Shown here one piece after another: positions 8,613 through 17,158 of a stretch of 64,000 nt of DNA (position 1 is the first letter of the stretch; each line of letters begins with the position of its first letter). The stretch covers positions 58,614 through 122,613 of the forward strand of contig JABLYX010000007.1 of assembly GCA_018265615.1 (NCBI GenBank), given 5' to 3'. The position numbers and the translations under genes are program-made. Below the pieces are notes generated by a model. It did not search any database, had not been told where the DNA came from, and worked only from the letters and a program-made list of their open reading frames with translations. The stretch is from Lentisphaeria bacterium. GTDB taxonomy: Bacteria > Verrucomicrobiota > Lentisphaeria > Victivallales > Victivallaceae.

Positions 8613-9724
8613 TCGAAGAGGCGGTAAAAAGAAACCTCGCCTGGTTCCGGAACTCCGGCGTCATGAACCCCGCCGACGGGAGCCGGGGCGTGGCGGAGCG
8701 GCTCGTCCGGCTCGACGGAAACGAAGCGGCGGAGAAGATCCGCGCGAATTTCCCGGCCATGACGGAGCGCGGTTCTTATGCCGTCCTCGAGCACCGCCGC
8801 CCCGACTGCAATTTCGAAACCGCATTGCTCTTCCTGCTCGCCGGAAAGTATTTCGAAGAGAAGGAGTATATCCGGACCGGAGAAAACCTCCTGGCCTTCC
8901 TCTTCCGGAGCGGCCTCTTGCGCGACGGCCTCTGGAACTGGCACAGCGAAGTCGCCGGACAGGAGTTCTGGTTCGACGACAACGGCTGGAACAGCGCGGT
9001 CTCGATCGCGATCGGCCGGCTGCATCCGGAGCTCGACAGGCGCTTCGGCCTCGTCGATTCGGGCCGCCGGACCGCCGGGCTGCTCGGGGCGGGGCTCGCC
9101 CGCTGCATGGAGTCCGCAACCCCGCTTGAACACGGCCGCTGGCCCGATCCGGAGCGGCTCCTGCTCGGTGAACCGCGTCAGCCGCACTGGGGCGCCCCCC
9201 CGGCAATCGCGCTGCTGCTCGCGGGGGAAGCGGATGCGGCGGAGGCGTATTTCCGCCGCGCCGCCCCCCTCCTTGAAACGCAGAGCCCGAGCGAGCACGC
9301 CTATCTGCTCCTCGCAGTTTCAATCGCGGCCCGGCTCGACGGCAGGCGCTTCTTCCGGGAGGAGGCGGAGCGGCTGCTCGCATATCTGTGCGCCCTGGCC
9401 GACCCGTGCACCGGAACGCTGCCGAGCGGACACTGCGAAGCACCCGGCGGACGCGGAGTCGCCGACCTCATCTACACCGACAACTGGTTCTTCGCGGCGC
9501 TCGCGCTGCATCCGGAGACGGAAGCGTTCCGGCGGCTGCTCGGAACCATGCTCGCGATTCAGGACCGGTCGGGCTGCTTCCGGGGCATGTACGACTTCAA
9601 CGCGGGCTGCTGGGGCGGCGGCGACCGCTACGAAGGCGGCGCGAACAGCATCTATACCGGCTGGACCAACGCGGTGATCGCGCTCGCGCTCGTGTTCACG
9701 CTGACGGAAGGAGTCGCCGTATGA
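8594..9724 (+). CDS. Alpha/alpha-barrel (six-hairpin-like) sugar-active protein, unknown substrate
   Basis: 376 residues, no signal peptide, helix-rich with regularly spaced tryptophan and aromatic motifs (LRDGLWNWHSEVAGQEFWFDDNGW at residues ~107-130; YTDNWFFAAL; GGDRYEGGANSIYTGWTNA near the C-terminus). The pattern resembles (alpha/alpha)6 barrels such as six-hairpin glycosidases and N-acylglucosamine 2-epimerase-like enzymes. Within an operon of GH113- and GH130-like genes, a role in processing the imported oligosaccharide is likely. I do not recognise the exact family. Overlaps its upstream neighbour by 19 nt and the downstream start by ATGA, so translation is coupled. Confidence 0.6.
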   Translation: MVPRTLIEEAVKRNLAWFRNSGVMNPADGSRGVAERLVRLDGNEAAEKIRANFPAMTERGSYAVLEHRRPDCNFETALLFLLAGKYFEEKEYIRTGENLLAFLFRSGLLRDGLWNWHSEVAGQEFWFDDNGWNSAVSIAIGRLHPELDRRFGLVDSGRRTAGLLGAGLARCMESATPLEHGRWPDPERLLLGEPRQPHWGAPPAIALLLAGEADAAEAYFRRAAPLLETQSPSEHAYLLLAVSIAARLDGRRFFREEAERLLAYLCALADPCTGTLPSGHCEAPGGRGVADLIYTDNWFFAALALHPETEAFRRLLGTMLAIQDRSGCFRGMYDFNAGCWGGGDRYEGGANSIYTGWTNAVIALALVFTLTEGVAV

Positions 9725-11670
9725 GAGCTGCTCCGCTCGACTGGGGAATCATCCTCCTCTTCCTCGGTATCATCATCGGCATCGCGTGCTATTCGAAGCG
9801 CTTCATGCGTTCGACCGCCGACTTCCTCGCGGCGAACCGGCTCGCGGGGCGCTATCTGCTGACCGTCTCTTCGGGCTTCTCGGGGGCGATCACGCTCGTG
9901 GCGGTCTGGGAGATGACCTACTCGACCGGGCTGCCGCCGCAGTGGTGGGCGAAAATGAGCGCCCCCGTGAGCCTCATCGTGAGCCTCACGGGATTCGCGG
10001 TCTACCGCTTCCGCCAGACCCGAGCGCTGACGCTGGCGCAGTTCCTCGAGGAGCGCTACAGCCGCAGCTTCCGGCTGTTCGCCGGGACGCTCTGCTGGTT
10101 TTCGGGAGTGCTCAACTACGGGATCTTCCCCGCGATCACGGCGCGGATCATCATCCACTTCCTCGGCCTCCCGCCGGAGTTCACAATCGGCGGCGTAACG
10201 CTGCCGACCTTCCCCGCCGTGATGACCGGCTACCTCTCCGTCGCGGTCTTCATCGCCTGCTCCGGCGGCATGATCAGCATCATGGTGACCGACTTCCTGC
10301 AGGGGGCCGCCCTGATGCTGATCTTCGTCGTGCTGACGCTCTATCTGCTCGGGAAATTCAACTGGAACGACATCGTCGCGGGGCTCGAAGCCGCTCCCGC
10401 CGCCGGGACGTCGCTGATCAATCCCTTCGCGGGAAGCGCCACCGGAGAGTTCAGCATCTGGTTCTTCCTGATCGGCATCTTCGGGAACGTCTACGGAATC
10501 AAATCGTGGCAGGGCAATTCCGGCTACGGCTCCGCCGCGCGCACCCCGCACGAGGCGGTCATGGCGAACGTGATCGGGCAGTGGCGGAGCCTCGCGTCGA
10601 ACATGTGCCTCCTCATCGTCCCGCTGATTGCCTACAGCGTGTTCCACCTCGCGAAATACTCCGAGCTGGCCGGGCCGATCCGGGAGAGCATCGAGGCCAT
10701 CGCCGACCCGCAGGTCCGCTTCCAGATGACGGTGCCGGTCTTTCTCTCCCACGTGCTGCCGACCGGGCTGTTCGGCCTCTTCGCGGCGCTGGTCATCTGC
10801 TGCGCGATCAGCAACGACGACACCTACCTCCACTCGTGGGGAACCATCCTGATCCAGGACGTCATCACCCCGCTGCGGGGCCGCCCCTTCGAGCCGGAGA
10901 CCCATCTGCTGCTGCTGCGGTGCGGCATCGTCGGGGTCGCCCTCTTCGGCTTCACCTTCAGTATGCTCTTTCCGCTCCGGGACTTCATACTCATGTATTT
11001 CGCGGTCACGGGGGCGATCTACCTCGGCGGCGCGGGCGCGGTGATCCTCGGCGGGCTTTACTGGAGATACGGCACCACGGCGGGCGCATGGACCGCAATG
11101 TCGATCGGCACGCTCGCCGGCCTCGGCGGAATCGTCCTCCAGCAATGCTGGCCGGCATTTATGGACGGGGAAAAATTTCCGGTCAACAGCCAGTGGATCT
11201 ACTTCCTGACCATGCTGTCGGCCATCGCCGGCTACGTGCTCGTTTCCCTTCTCGGCCGCCGGAAGGCGTTCGACATGGACCGGCTCCTGCACCGGGGCGC
11301 CTATGCGCCCGCCGGGGAACGGACCGATGCCGGCCGGCCGGATACGGGCAGGAGATTCACGCTCGCCCGGCTGATCGGCATCGGCCGGGACTTCACGAAA
11401 TTCGAGAAGTTCATCTTCTACGCGACCTTCTGCTGGACGATGCTCTGGTACCTCATCTTCGTGGCAGGCTGCGTTCTGAGCCTCTTCCTGCGCATTCCCG
11501 ACTCCCTGTGGAAAAGCTACTGGTACTGCTACATCATGTTCAGCATCGTCCTCGGCGCAGTCTGCACCGTATGGATCTTCTGCGGCGGAGTCAAAAACGC
11601 TTTCGAACTCTTCCGGGACCTGCGGAGCGCCCGGGTCGACGACGAGGACGACGGATTCGTCCGTAAATAA
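9721..11670 (+). CDS. Sodium:solute symporter (SSS/SLC5 family)
   Basis: 649 residues from the ATG overlapping the previous stop. At least 13 hydrophobic segments, beginning LDWGIILLFLGIIIGIACYSKRF. Family features include STADFLAANRLAGRYLLTVSSGFSGAITLVAVWEMTYSTGLPPQWW, and a long first half where the SSS sodium- and substrate-binding helices lie. A charged loop around residues 520-560 separates extra C-terminal membrane segments. It probably imports the mono- or oligosaccharide produced by the secreted enzymes, using the sodium gradient. Last gene of the operon; a bidirectional hairpin follows. Confidence 0.87.
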   Translation: MRAAPLDWGIILLFLGIIIGIACYSKRFMRSTADFLAANRLAGRYLLTVSSGFSGAITLVAVWEMTYSTGLPPQWWAKMSAPVSLIVSLTGFAVYRFRQTRALTLAQFLEERYSRSFRLFAGTLCWFSGVLNYGIFPAITARIIIHFLGLPPEFTIGGVTLPTFPAVMTGYLSVAVFIACSGGMISIMVTDFLQGAALMLIFVVLTLYLLGKFNWNDIVAGLEAAPAAGTSLINPFAGSATGEFSIWFFLIGIFGNVYGIKSWQGNSGYGSAARTPHEAVMANVIGQWRSLASNMCLLIVPLIAYSVFHLAKYSELAGPIRESIEAIADPQVRFQMTVPVFLSHVLPTGLFGLFAALVICCAISNDDTYLHSWGTILIQDVITPLRGRPFEPETHLLLLRCGIVGVALFGFTFSMLFPLRDFILMYFAVTGAIYLGGAGAVILGGLYWRYGTTAGAWTAMSIGTLAGLGGIVLQQCWPAFMDGEKFPVNSQWIYFLTMLSAIAGYVLVSLLGRRKAFDMDRLLHRGAYAPAGERTDAGRPDTGRRFTLARLIGIGRDFTKFEKFIFYATFCWTMLWYLIFVAGCVLSLFLRIPDSLWKSYWYCYIMFSIVLGAVCTVWIFCGGVKNAFELFRDLRSARVDDEDDGFVRK

Positions 11671-11675
11671 GCATC

Positions 11676-11709
11676 GCGGAGCAAAGCGGGCCCTCCCGCC
11701 CCGCTCCGC
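11676..11709. terminator. Bidirectional stem-loop between convergent genes
   Basis: GCGGAGC pairs with GCTCCGC, and inside it GCGGG pairs with CCCGC. It lies between the symporter stop (+) and the deaminase stop (-). The T-tract on the + side is short (TTCTTATT), so efficiency is uncertain. Confidence 0.6.
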
Positions 11710-11715
11710 TGCTTC

Positions 11716-12153
11716 TTATTCGGAGATATCCTCGTTCCAGGTTTCCGGATTCTCTTCGATATACCGTTTCATCATGGCGATCAGCTCCGGCTCCTCGAGA
11801 ACCGTCACTTTTACGCCGCGCGAACGCAGGAATTCGATTTCGCCGGGATAATTCACGTCCTCCCCGATCACGACTTCGGGAATTTTGTACAGCGCGATCG
11901 CTCCGGAGCACATGATGCACGGAGAGAGCGTGGTATAAAGCACGCACTCCCGGTAAAAGGAGGCCGGATGCCGCCCGGCGTTGGAGAGTGTGTCGATTTC
12001 GCCGTGCAGAACCGGGTTCCCCGACTGGACCCGCCGGTTGCGCCCGCGCCCGGCGATCTCCCCCCTGTGCGCAAGCACGCCGCCGATCGGGATGCCGCCC
12101 TCGCGCAATCCGGCCATCGCCTCGTCATATGCCGCTTTCATGAAAACATCCAT
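11716..12153 (-). CDS. Cytosine deaminase, yeast FCY1-type
   Basis: 145 residues. Zinc-binding cytidine-deaminase-superfamily motifs are present: HGEID (yeast HAEMD, with the catalytic Glu) and TTLSPCIMCSGAIALY (PCxxC). The tail ETWNEDISE closely parallels the end of yeast cytosine deaminase, which is unusual among bacterial deaminases of this fold. It would convert cytosine to uracil (pyrimidine salvage) in the cytoplasm. AGGAGGT lies 5 nt before the ATG. Downstream of an MFS permease gene on the same strand, though separated by 134 bp holding a dispersed repeat. Other small nucleobase deaminases are possible, but the resemblance to FCY1 is strong. Confidence 0.82.
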   Translation of the reverse strand: MDVFMKAAYDEAMAGLREGGIPIGGVLAHRGEIAGRGRNRRVQSGNPVLHGEIDTLSNAGRHPASFYRECVLYTTLSPCIMCSGAIALYKIPEVVIGEDVNYPGEIEFLRSRGVKVTVLEEPELIAMMKRYIEENPETWNEDISE

Positions 12154-12178
12154 TGTGTACCTCCTCCTGTTCCGCCGC

Positions 12179-12200
12179 CTTATTCAGGGATAAGCTCTTA
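12179..12200. repeat. 22-nt dispersed repeat, copy A
   Basis: CTTATTCAGGGATAAG followed by CTCTTA. The same 22 nt recur with one mismatch at 36380-36401, and an inverted 16-nt version lies at 36337-36352. This copy is in the gap between the MFS gene and the cytosine deaminase. The rest of 12154-12287 shows no gene. Confidence 0.7.
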
Positions 12201-12287
12201 CTGTAAAAAATCCCGTGCCTATTGCGGCATGGATGAGAATATACACCTGCCGCCCCGGAATACAAGCCTGCAAGGGGCTCCGCCGGA

Positions 12288-13532
12288 TCATGCGCCGCCG
12301 TTTCTCCGCTTTTCCAGAACCCAGCATTCCCAGTAGATGACCGCCGAAAAAAGCGCAAGGCAGGCGGGAACCACCAGAATCGCTCCCCGCAAGCCGAAAT
12401 GATCCCCCATCACCCCCATCAGCCAGGTGAAGAAGCCGCAACCGGGAATCCCCAGTGCCGAGAAATAGATGTACAGCATGGTCGAATCCAGCTCCGGCAT
12501 GCTCGTGACGCCGTAGACCTGGGCGGTAGGCCAGAACGGCGCGACTCCGACGCCGGCCAGGATAAGCAGCAGGAAAAGCAAAGGGAACAGCAACCGGGCC
12601 GGCATCATCCCCGGCTCCAGCAGCGCAAGCAGCAAAGTGACCGGTATCGTGCCGAGCCCGGTTCCCAGCAGGATATACCGCAGGTGCTGCGGGCGCGCGA
12701 AATAGCCGAATCCGCTCCTGCCGATAAACATGCCGAGCGCAATGGCGCCTGTGCCCAGCCCCGCCACCCAGGCGCCGGTGTGAAAATTCAGCTGGACATA
12801 AGCGGCGGACCAGAAGGTGAGTCCGAACTCCGCCCCGGCGCCGAAAAACATGGCCAGGCAGCAGATCCAGAAACGCGGAACCCGTGCGATGGCCAGCGAA
12901 TAGCGCCGGATCTCCCGGATGCTGACGCCGCCGCAGACCTCCGGATATCTCCTCCCGGGATTCTCTTTCCACATGAACAGAGCGGAGGCCAGGAGAGTGA
13001 CCGCGCCGATCCCGGCAAGGATGGAACGCCAGCCCATCCCCAGCGTCCAGAGGCCGCCGACGACAACGACCACCGCGCCGATTCCGATCGACCAGAAGGA
13101 GTGGGAAATATTCACATAACGCTCGGGGGCGTCCGGATGCAGGTCCTGCACGAACGGCGTCGCGATTCCCTCGCAGATTCCTTCCCCGAAGCCCGCGATC
13201 AGCAGGCAGGGAATCAGCATCCAGTACGCGGGTGCAAACGAACACAGAAGAATGCCGCCGCCCATCAGGAGCAGGCAATACCCCATGGAAAAGCGTTTCC
13301 CGATCCGCCCGGAGATCGATCCGCACAGCAGCAGGGCCGCCACCATGGCGATGCTGCGGGTCAGGTGCAGCGAACCGCCGACGGCCATCCCGCCCCGGTC
13401 CAGAGGGAAATTCAGGTCTCCGCCGATCTCCACGATCATGAGCGGAATGGACAATGAGCACAGTGCGAAAGCCACTGAGGCGGAAAAGGCGGCATAGTCA
13501 TAGCGCCCGAAACACAAAGCTCTCCGAGTCAT
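12288..13532 (-). CDS. MFS permease
   Basis: 414 residues starting at MTRRALCFGRYDY, chosen because AAGGAG lies 6 nt upstream of that ATG; the frame extends 25 codons further without one. Twelve hydrophobic segments are discernible in two halves with a short central loop (around FMWKENPGRRYPEVCGGVSIREIRR). GRIGKRFSMGYCLLLMGGG in the loop after TM2 resembles the conserved MFS loop motif. Substrate cannot be told; the neighbouring cytosine deaminase makes a nucleobase possible, but the fold looks more like general sugar or drug MFS members. Lies 28 nt downstream of the GT39-like gene on the same strand. Confidence 0.8.
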   Translation of the reverse strand: MTRRALCFGRYDYAAFSASVAFALCSLSIPLMIVEIGGDLNFPLDRGGMAVGGSLHLTRSIAMVAALLLCGSISGRIGKRFSMGYCLLLMGGGILLCSFAPAYWMLIPCLLIAGFGEGICEGIATPFVQDLHPDAPERYVNISHSFWSIGIGAVVVVVGGLWTLGMGWRSILAGIGAVTLLASALFMWKENPGRRYPEVCGGVSIREIRRYSLAIARVPRFWICCLAMFFGAGAEFGLTFWSAAYVQLNFHTGAWVAGLGTGAIALGMFIGRSGFGYFARPQHLRYILLGTGLGTIPVTLLLALLEPGMMPARLLFPLLFLLLILAGVGVAPFWPTAQVYGVTSMPELDSTMLYIYFSALGIPGCGFFTWLMGVMGDHFGLRGAILVVPACLALFSAVIYWECWVLEKRRNGGA

Positions 13533-13560
13533 AAAAAACTCCTTCCGTTTCCAGCCGGCC

Positions 13561-15045
13561 CTACTCTTCCGGCGCCGTTTTCCGGGGAGGCAGATAGCCG
13601 AGGACAAAACGGAGTTTCCGGGTTTTGCCCCACGGCGCGCTGTATTCGACCGAAACCGGAGTAAATTCGATTTCAGGAGAACCGGCCTGCTTCAGGAACC
13701 CGGTGAACTCCCTGGCACGCCTTGCAATCAACAGGGCGCCTTCCCGCGCGATGCGCTCCTTGTAAAGATCGAAAAACACCTCATCATCGATTTCGCACGC
13801 CGGCGGCCGCCCTTCACTGTAGTTTTCGATCACGCCGGACAGCCAGCGCTCGCCCACCACCACCGGAACGGGGCCGCCGGAACGGCTCTTCCAGAAATTC
13901 AGCGCCGGGTTCACAATCGCCTCCGGCCGGACATGAAGCCGAGGCCTTGAGCAGACCAGAAGATCGATGCTGGTCCCCACGAAAAGAACCGCCGTATAAA
14001 TCACCAGCAGCAGGAACAGCCGCCGGAAAATATCCCGGGTGATCGCGAAGGGGAAAACCGCCACAACGGCGATCCCGGTCCAGCAGGCGAGCGAGGAAAA
14101 CCACATCAGGATGACATCGCTCCCGAACAGCGAAATCAGGATGAAGAAAAAAGACGGCACCAGCGTGAGAACCAGCGCCCAGCAGAGCGCGTTCCGGTCC
14201 ACGGGTTTCCGCTCCCGGCCGCGATAACGGGGAAAACAGGCGAGCAGCAGCATCCCCATCTCGGCCAGCAGGGGGTAAAACGCCGTAACGGTCACATTGA
14301 GCGGCGTATACCAGGGGTGCTGATTGACCATGCGGCTCTCCACATGCCGGAAGCAGGCGAAATCGTGGTCGATCAGCCAATTGATATGCGGAGCGATCAC
14401 CAGCAGGAAGATAAGGAACGCCAGATACGGGCCGTAAGAAAGAAGCTTCAGCCGGTACTGCTTCCGCATGAGGAAGAGAAGCAGAAAAGCCGCAAGAAGC
14501 AGCACGGTGGAATATTTCGCAAGGATCCCCAACCCGCAGAAGAAACCGAACAACGCCCATTGGTGCCAGCGGTTGTTTCGCAATGCGACATAAAAATAGT
14601 AGGCCATGACCGGCCGGAGTGCGATCTCAACAAAGAAGGAGCTGAATTTCATCCAGGATGGATTGTAATAATGAAGGACATAGAGCAGCAGTGCGGCCGC
14701 GGCAGCGCTGTACTGATCCTGCCAGAACTCCCGGGCCAGCTTATAAGCGTACCACACGCCGACCGCCAGACAGAGCTGGGCAAGCAGATAAAGCCCCCAG
14801 TCGGAGTGGCCGGTCAAGACAGAGAATCCATAGCCCATCCAGCCGGAAAGCGGCGGATGCTTGAAGTGCCCCCAGGCCCACTGAGCCCCCCAGGTGACGG
14901 TTTCAAGCGTATCAAGACTCTGAATATTCTGCAGCAGAGAGCACTGCGTCGTCCAGAGCACAATGGATGCGCCGATGAAAAGCAACAGCGCCTTCGACGG
15001 ATTATCCCGGAAACCGGCGGAAAAGCGCAGCCATTGCTCCCTCAT
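13561..15045 (-). CDS. GT39/ArnT-like polytopic membrane glycosyltransferase
   Basis: 494 residues from the ATG at 15045, chosen because AAAAGGA precedes it; ATG 15060 is an alternative five codons upstream without SD. N-terminal half carries the dolichyl/undecaprenyl-phosphate-sugar transferase pattern: SLDTLETVTWGAQWAWGHFKHPPLSGWMGYGF, where the acidic residue after TM1 and the KHPPL motif match the GT39/PMT-like family that transfers sugars from lipid carriers to proteins or lipid A. About eleven membrane spans are followed by a ~130-residue C-terminal domain (from ARLHVRPEAIVNPAL). Probable role: envelope glycan modification. Acceptor unknown. Confidence 0.78.
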   Translation of the reverse strand: MREQWLRFSAGFRDNPSKALLLFIGASIVLWTTQCSLLQNIQSLDTLETVTWGAQWAWGHFKHPPLSGWMGYGFSVLTGHSDWGLYLLAQLCLAVGVWYAYKLAREFWQDQYSAAAAALLLYVLHYYNPSWMKFSSFFVEIALRPVMAYYFYVALRNNRWHQWALFGFFCGLGILAKYSTVLLLAAFLLLFLMRKQYRLKLLSYGPYLAFLIFLLVIAPHINWLIDHDFACFRHVESRMVNQHPWYTPLNVTVTAFYPLLAEMGMLLLACFPRYRGRERKPVDRNALCWALVLTLVPSFFFILISLFGSDVILMWFSSLACWTGIAVVAVFPFAITRDIFRRLFLLLVIYTAVLFVGTSIDLLVCSRPRLHVRPEAIVNPALNFWKSRSGGPVPVVVGERWLSGVIENYSEGRPPACEIDDEVFFDLYKERIAREGALLIARRAREFTGFLKQAGSPEIEFTPVSVEYSAPWGKTRKLRFVLGYLPPRKTAPEE

Positions 15046-15261
15046 AATCATCCTTTTCATGAAACATATTTCAAAGCAGACCGGTTATCCGCTCTTCAAC
15101 GCAGATCTGAAAACAAACCGCATAATATATCATTGTGAAACTTCATTTTCAAATAAAATACCGCGTCCCGCCGCTGTTTTCGCAGGGATTGCCCGAAAAG
15201 GAAGTTGTACGCAGATATGGGCAGATCACCGATGGAGCCTCCTGCTCCCCGGACAAAACAG

Positions 15262-15296
15262 AAGCAGGGTTGCTGCATTCTCACAACACCCTGCTT
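15262..15296 (-). terminator. Rho-independent terminator downstream of tRNA-Ser
   Basis: AAGCAGGGT pairs with ACCCTGCTT around a 17-nt loop. Reading the minus strand it follows the tRNA by 15 nt and is followed by CTGTTTTG. Confidence 0.65.
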
Positions 15297-15311
15297 ATAA
15301 ATACCTTAAAA

Positions 15312-15401
15312 TGGCGGAGAGAGAGGGATTCGAACCCTCGATACCCGTGAGGGTATAGCGATTTTCGAGACCGCCGCCTTCGACCGCTCAGCCATCTCTC
15401 C
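15312..15401 (-). tRNA. tRNA-Ser(CGA)
   Basis: On the minus strand the acceptor stem GGAGAGA pairs with TCTCTCC, followed by discriminator G and an encoded CCA. The D-arm region is TGGCTGAGCGGTCGAAGGC, the anticodon stem GCGGT/ATCGC encloses the loop CTCGAAA (anticodon CGA), then a long variable arm (TATACCC...GGGTATC) and a T-arm GAGGGTTCGAATCCCTC. The long variable arm is the type II hallmark of serine tRNAs. 90 nt including CCA. Confidence 0.96.
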
Positions 15402-15571
15402 GGCCGCACCGCCCAGTTCCTGAGCGGCGTGTCTTCATAAAATATCACCTCTTAAGGGAAAATCAACCCCGACAAGAAAAAAAAATCAGGAAAATCAACA
15501 CGGCTCCCGCCGGAAAAGAGCCGCCGGAGAAGCTGCCGTGCTATTTTCAGGAGAATTTCCGCTTCCTTTTG

Positions 15572-15600
15572 TTGTAAATGGAGCGGGAATACGGTAAATT
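15572..15600 (+). promoter_or_regulatory. Candidate sigma-70 promoter of cysS
   Basis: TTGTAA, 17-nt spacer, TAAATT, about 42 nt before the cysS start. The rest of 15402-15571 holds no gene; it is AT-rich next to the tRNA and contains a GGCTC/GAGCC stem near 15508. Confidence 0.45.
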
Positions 15601-15641
15601 ATAACATGATCTGTGTCAAGCAAACGATTGGGAGAAAAACG

Positions 15642-17051
15642 ATGAGTCTCGAATTTTTCAATACCATGGAGCGGCGCGTCATGCCGTTCAGACCGATCCG
15701 TCCCGGCGAAGTCGGCATGTACACCTGCGGCCCGACCGTCTACAATTACGCCCATATCGGCAATTTCCGCGCGTATATGTTCGAGGATCTGCTGCGCCGC
15801 ACGCTCGAATATTCCGGCCTCAAGGTCCGGCAGGTCATGAACCTGACCGACGTCGACGACAAGACCATCCGCGACTCGCGGGCGGCCGGGATCCCGCTGC
15901 GCGATTTCACCGCAAAGTACAAGCAGGCGTTCTTCGAGGATCTCAAAACCCTGAACATCGAGCCGGCCGAAGTCTATCCGGCCGCAACCGACCATATCCC
16001 GCAGATGATCCGGCTGATCTCGGTGCTGATGGAAAAGGGGTACGCCTATCAGGCCGAGGACAAATCCGTCTACTTCTCCATCGACAAATTCCCGGAATAC
16101 GGCAAGCTCGCCAGGATCGACCGTGAAAACCAGCGCTCCGGCGTACGGATCAAAAATGACGAATATGCAAAGGATTCCGTCGCGGACTTCGCGCTCTGGA
16201 AAGCGTGGGACGAACTCGACGGCGATGTCGCCTGGGACTCCCCATGGGGCAAGGGCCGTCCGGGCTGGCACATCGAGTGCAGCGCGATGTCCGGCGAATA
16301 CCTCGGTGACTCCTTCGACATCCACACCGGCGGAATCGACAACATGTTCCCGCACCATGAGGACGAAATCGCCCAGAGCGAGGCCGCCAGCGGCAAAAAG
16401 TGGGTCAACTACTGGCTCCACTGCGCGCACCTCATGGTCAACGGCGAGAAGATGTCGAAGTCGCTCGGCAACTTCTATACGCTCCGCGATTTGCAGGGCA
16501 TGGGGTGGAAAGGGCGCGAAATCCGCTGGGTGCTGATCGGCGCGCACTACCGCAAGAAGCTGAACTTCACGCTCGAGGCGCTCGGCACGGCACGCGAGAC
16601 GCTCACCCGGTTCGACGAATTCTTCGACCGCATGCGCGCCGTGACGAAGGCGGGCGACTGCCCTGAAGCGGAGTTCGCCGTCTCCACCGCCGCCGCGGCG
16701 TTTTCAAACGCGATCGCGGACGACCTGAACATCTCCGAAGCGCTCGCCGCCATGTTCGAGCTGCTGCGAAACGGCAACAAGCTGGCCGACGCCGGCGAGC
16801 TTACGAGCTCCGGCGCGGAGCGCATTCTCGCGGCTTTCCGCAAATTCGACACCGTGATCGGCGCGCTCGAAGTGGATGCGGTCCGCAGCGTCGAGTTTCC
16901 CCCGGAAGCCGTCGCCCTCGCCGAAGAGCGCAGGGCGGCCCGCAAGGCGAAAAACTTCGCGGAAAGCGACCGGCTGCGCGATGAGCTCGGCAAACTCGGC
17001 TTCCTCGTTGAGGATCGGCCGGGCAACGAATACCGGCTCAAAAAAGCGTAA
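15642..17051 (+). CDS. cysS: Cysteinyl-tRNA synthetase
   Basis: 469 residues from the ATG at 15642, preceded by GGGAGA; an in-frame ATG 36 nt upstream lacks a site. Class I signature sequences are present: zinc ligand and nucleotide-binding start MYTCGPTVYNYAHIGNFRAYMF (HIGH variant HIGN), CSAMS, HTGGIDNMFPHHEDEIAQSEA, and EKMSKSLGNF (KMSKS). The C-terminal helical domain (DALR-like) ends with the EERRAARKAKNFAESDRLRDEL segment typical of CysRS. Attaches cysteine to tRNA-Cys in the cytoplasm. Length is normal. The assignment is secure. Confidence 0.98.
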   Translation: MSLEFFNTMERRVMPFRPIRPGEVGMYTCGPTVYNYAHIGNFRAYMFEDLLRRTLEYSGLKVRQVMNLTDVDDKTIRDSRAAGIPLRDFTAKYKQAFFEDLKTLNIEPAEVYPAATDHIPQMIRLISVLMEKGYAYQAEDKSVYFSIDKFPEYGKLARIDRENQRSGVRIKNDEYAKDSVADFALWKAWDELDGDVAWDSPWGKGRPGWHIECSAMSGEYLGDSFDIHTGGIDNMFPHHEDEIAQSEAASGKKWVNYWLHCAHLMVNGEKMSKSLGNFYTLRDLQGMGWKGREIRWVLIGAHYRKKLNFTLEALGTARETLTRFDEFFDRMRAVTKAGDCPEAEFAVSTAAAAFSNAIADDLNISEALAAMFELLRNGNKLADAGELTSSGAERILAAFRKFDTVIGALEVDAVRSVEFPPEAVALAEERRAARKAKNFAESDRLRDELGKLGFLVEDRPGNEYRLKKA

Positions 17052-17158
17052 TCCCCCGGAAAGAGCGGAGCGCCTAACGGAATTCTAATATCCGGAACAC
17101 CGTATTTGAACATTTTTGAAATATATTATCCTCAACCTAACAAAGGAGAGGATTCCTG

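Noticed and set aside
15096..15358. Small frames around the tRNA-Ser gene
   Set aside because: They run through the tRNA and its terminator and have no SD or coding character.
17052..17158. Pho box or clear promoter before the PhoB-like gene
   Set aside because: No CTGTCAT-type direct repeats; the AT-rich stretch gives no -10/-35 pair with reasonable spacing.
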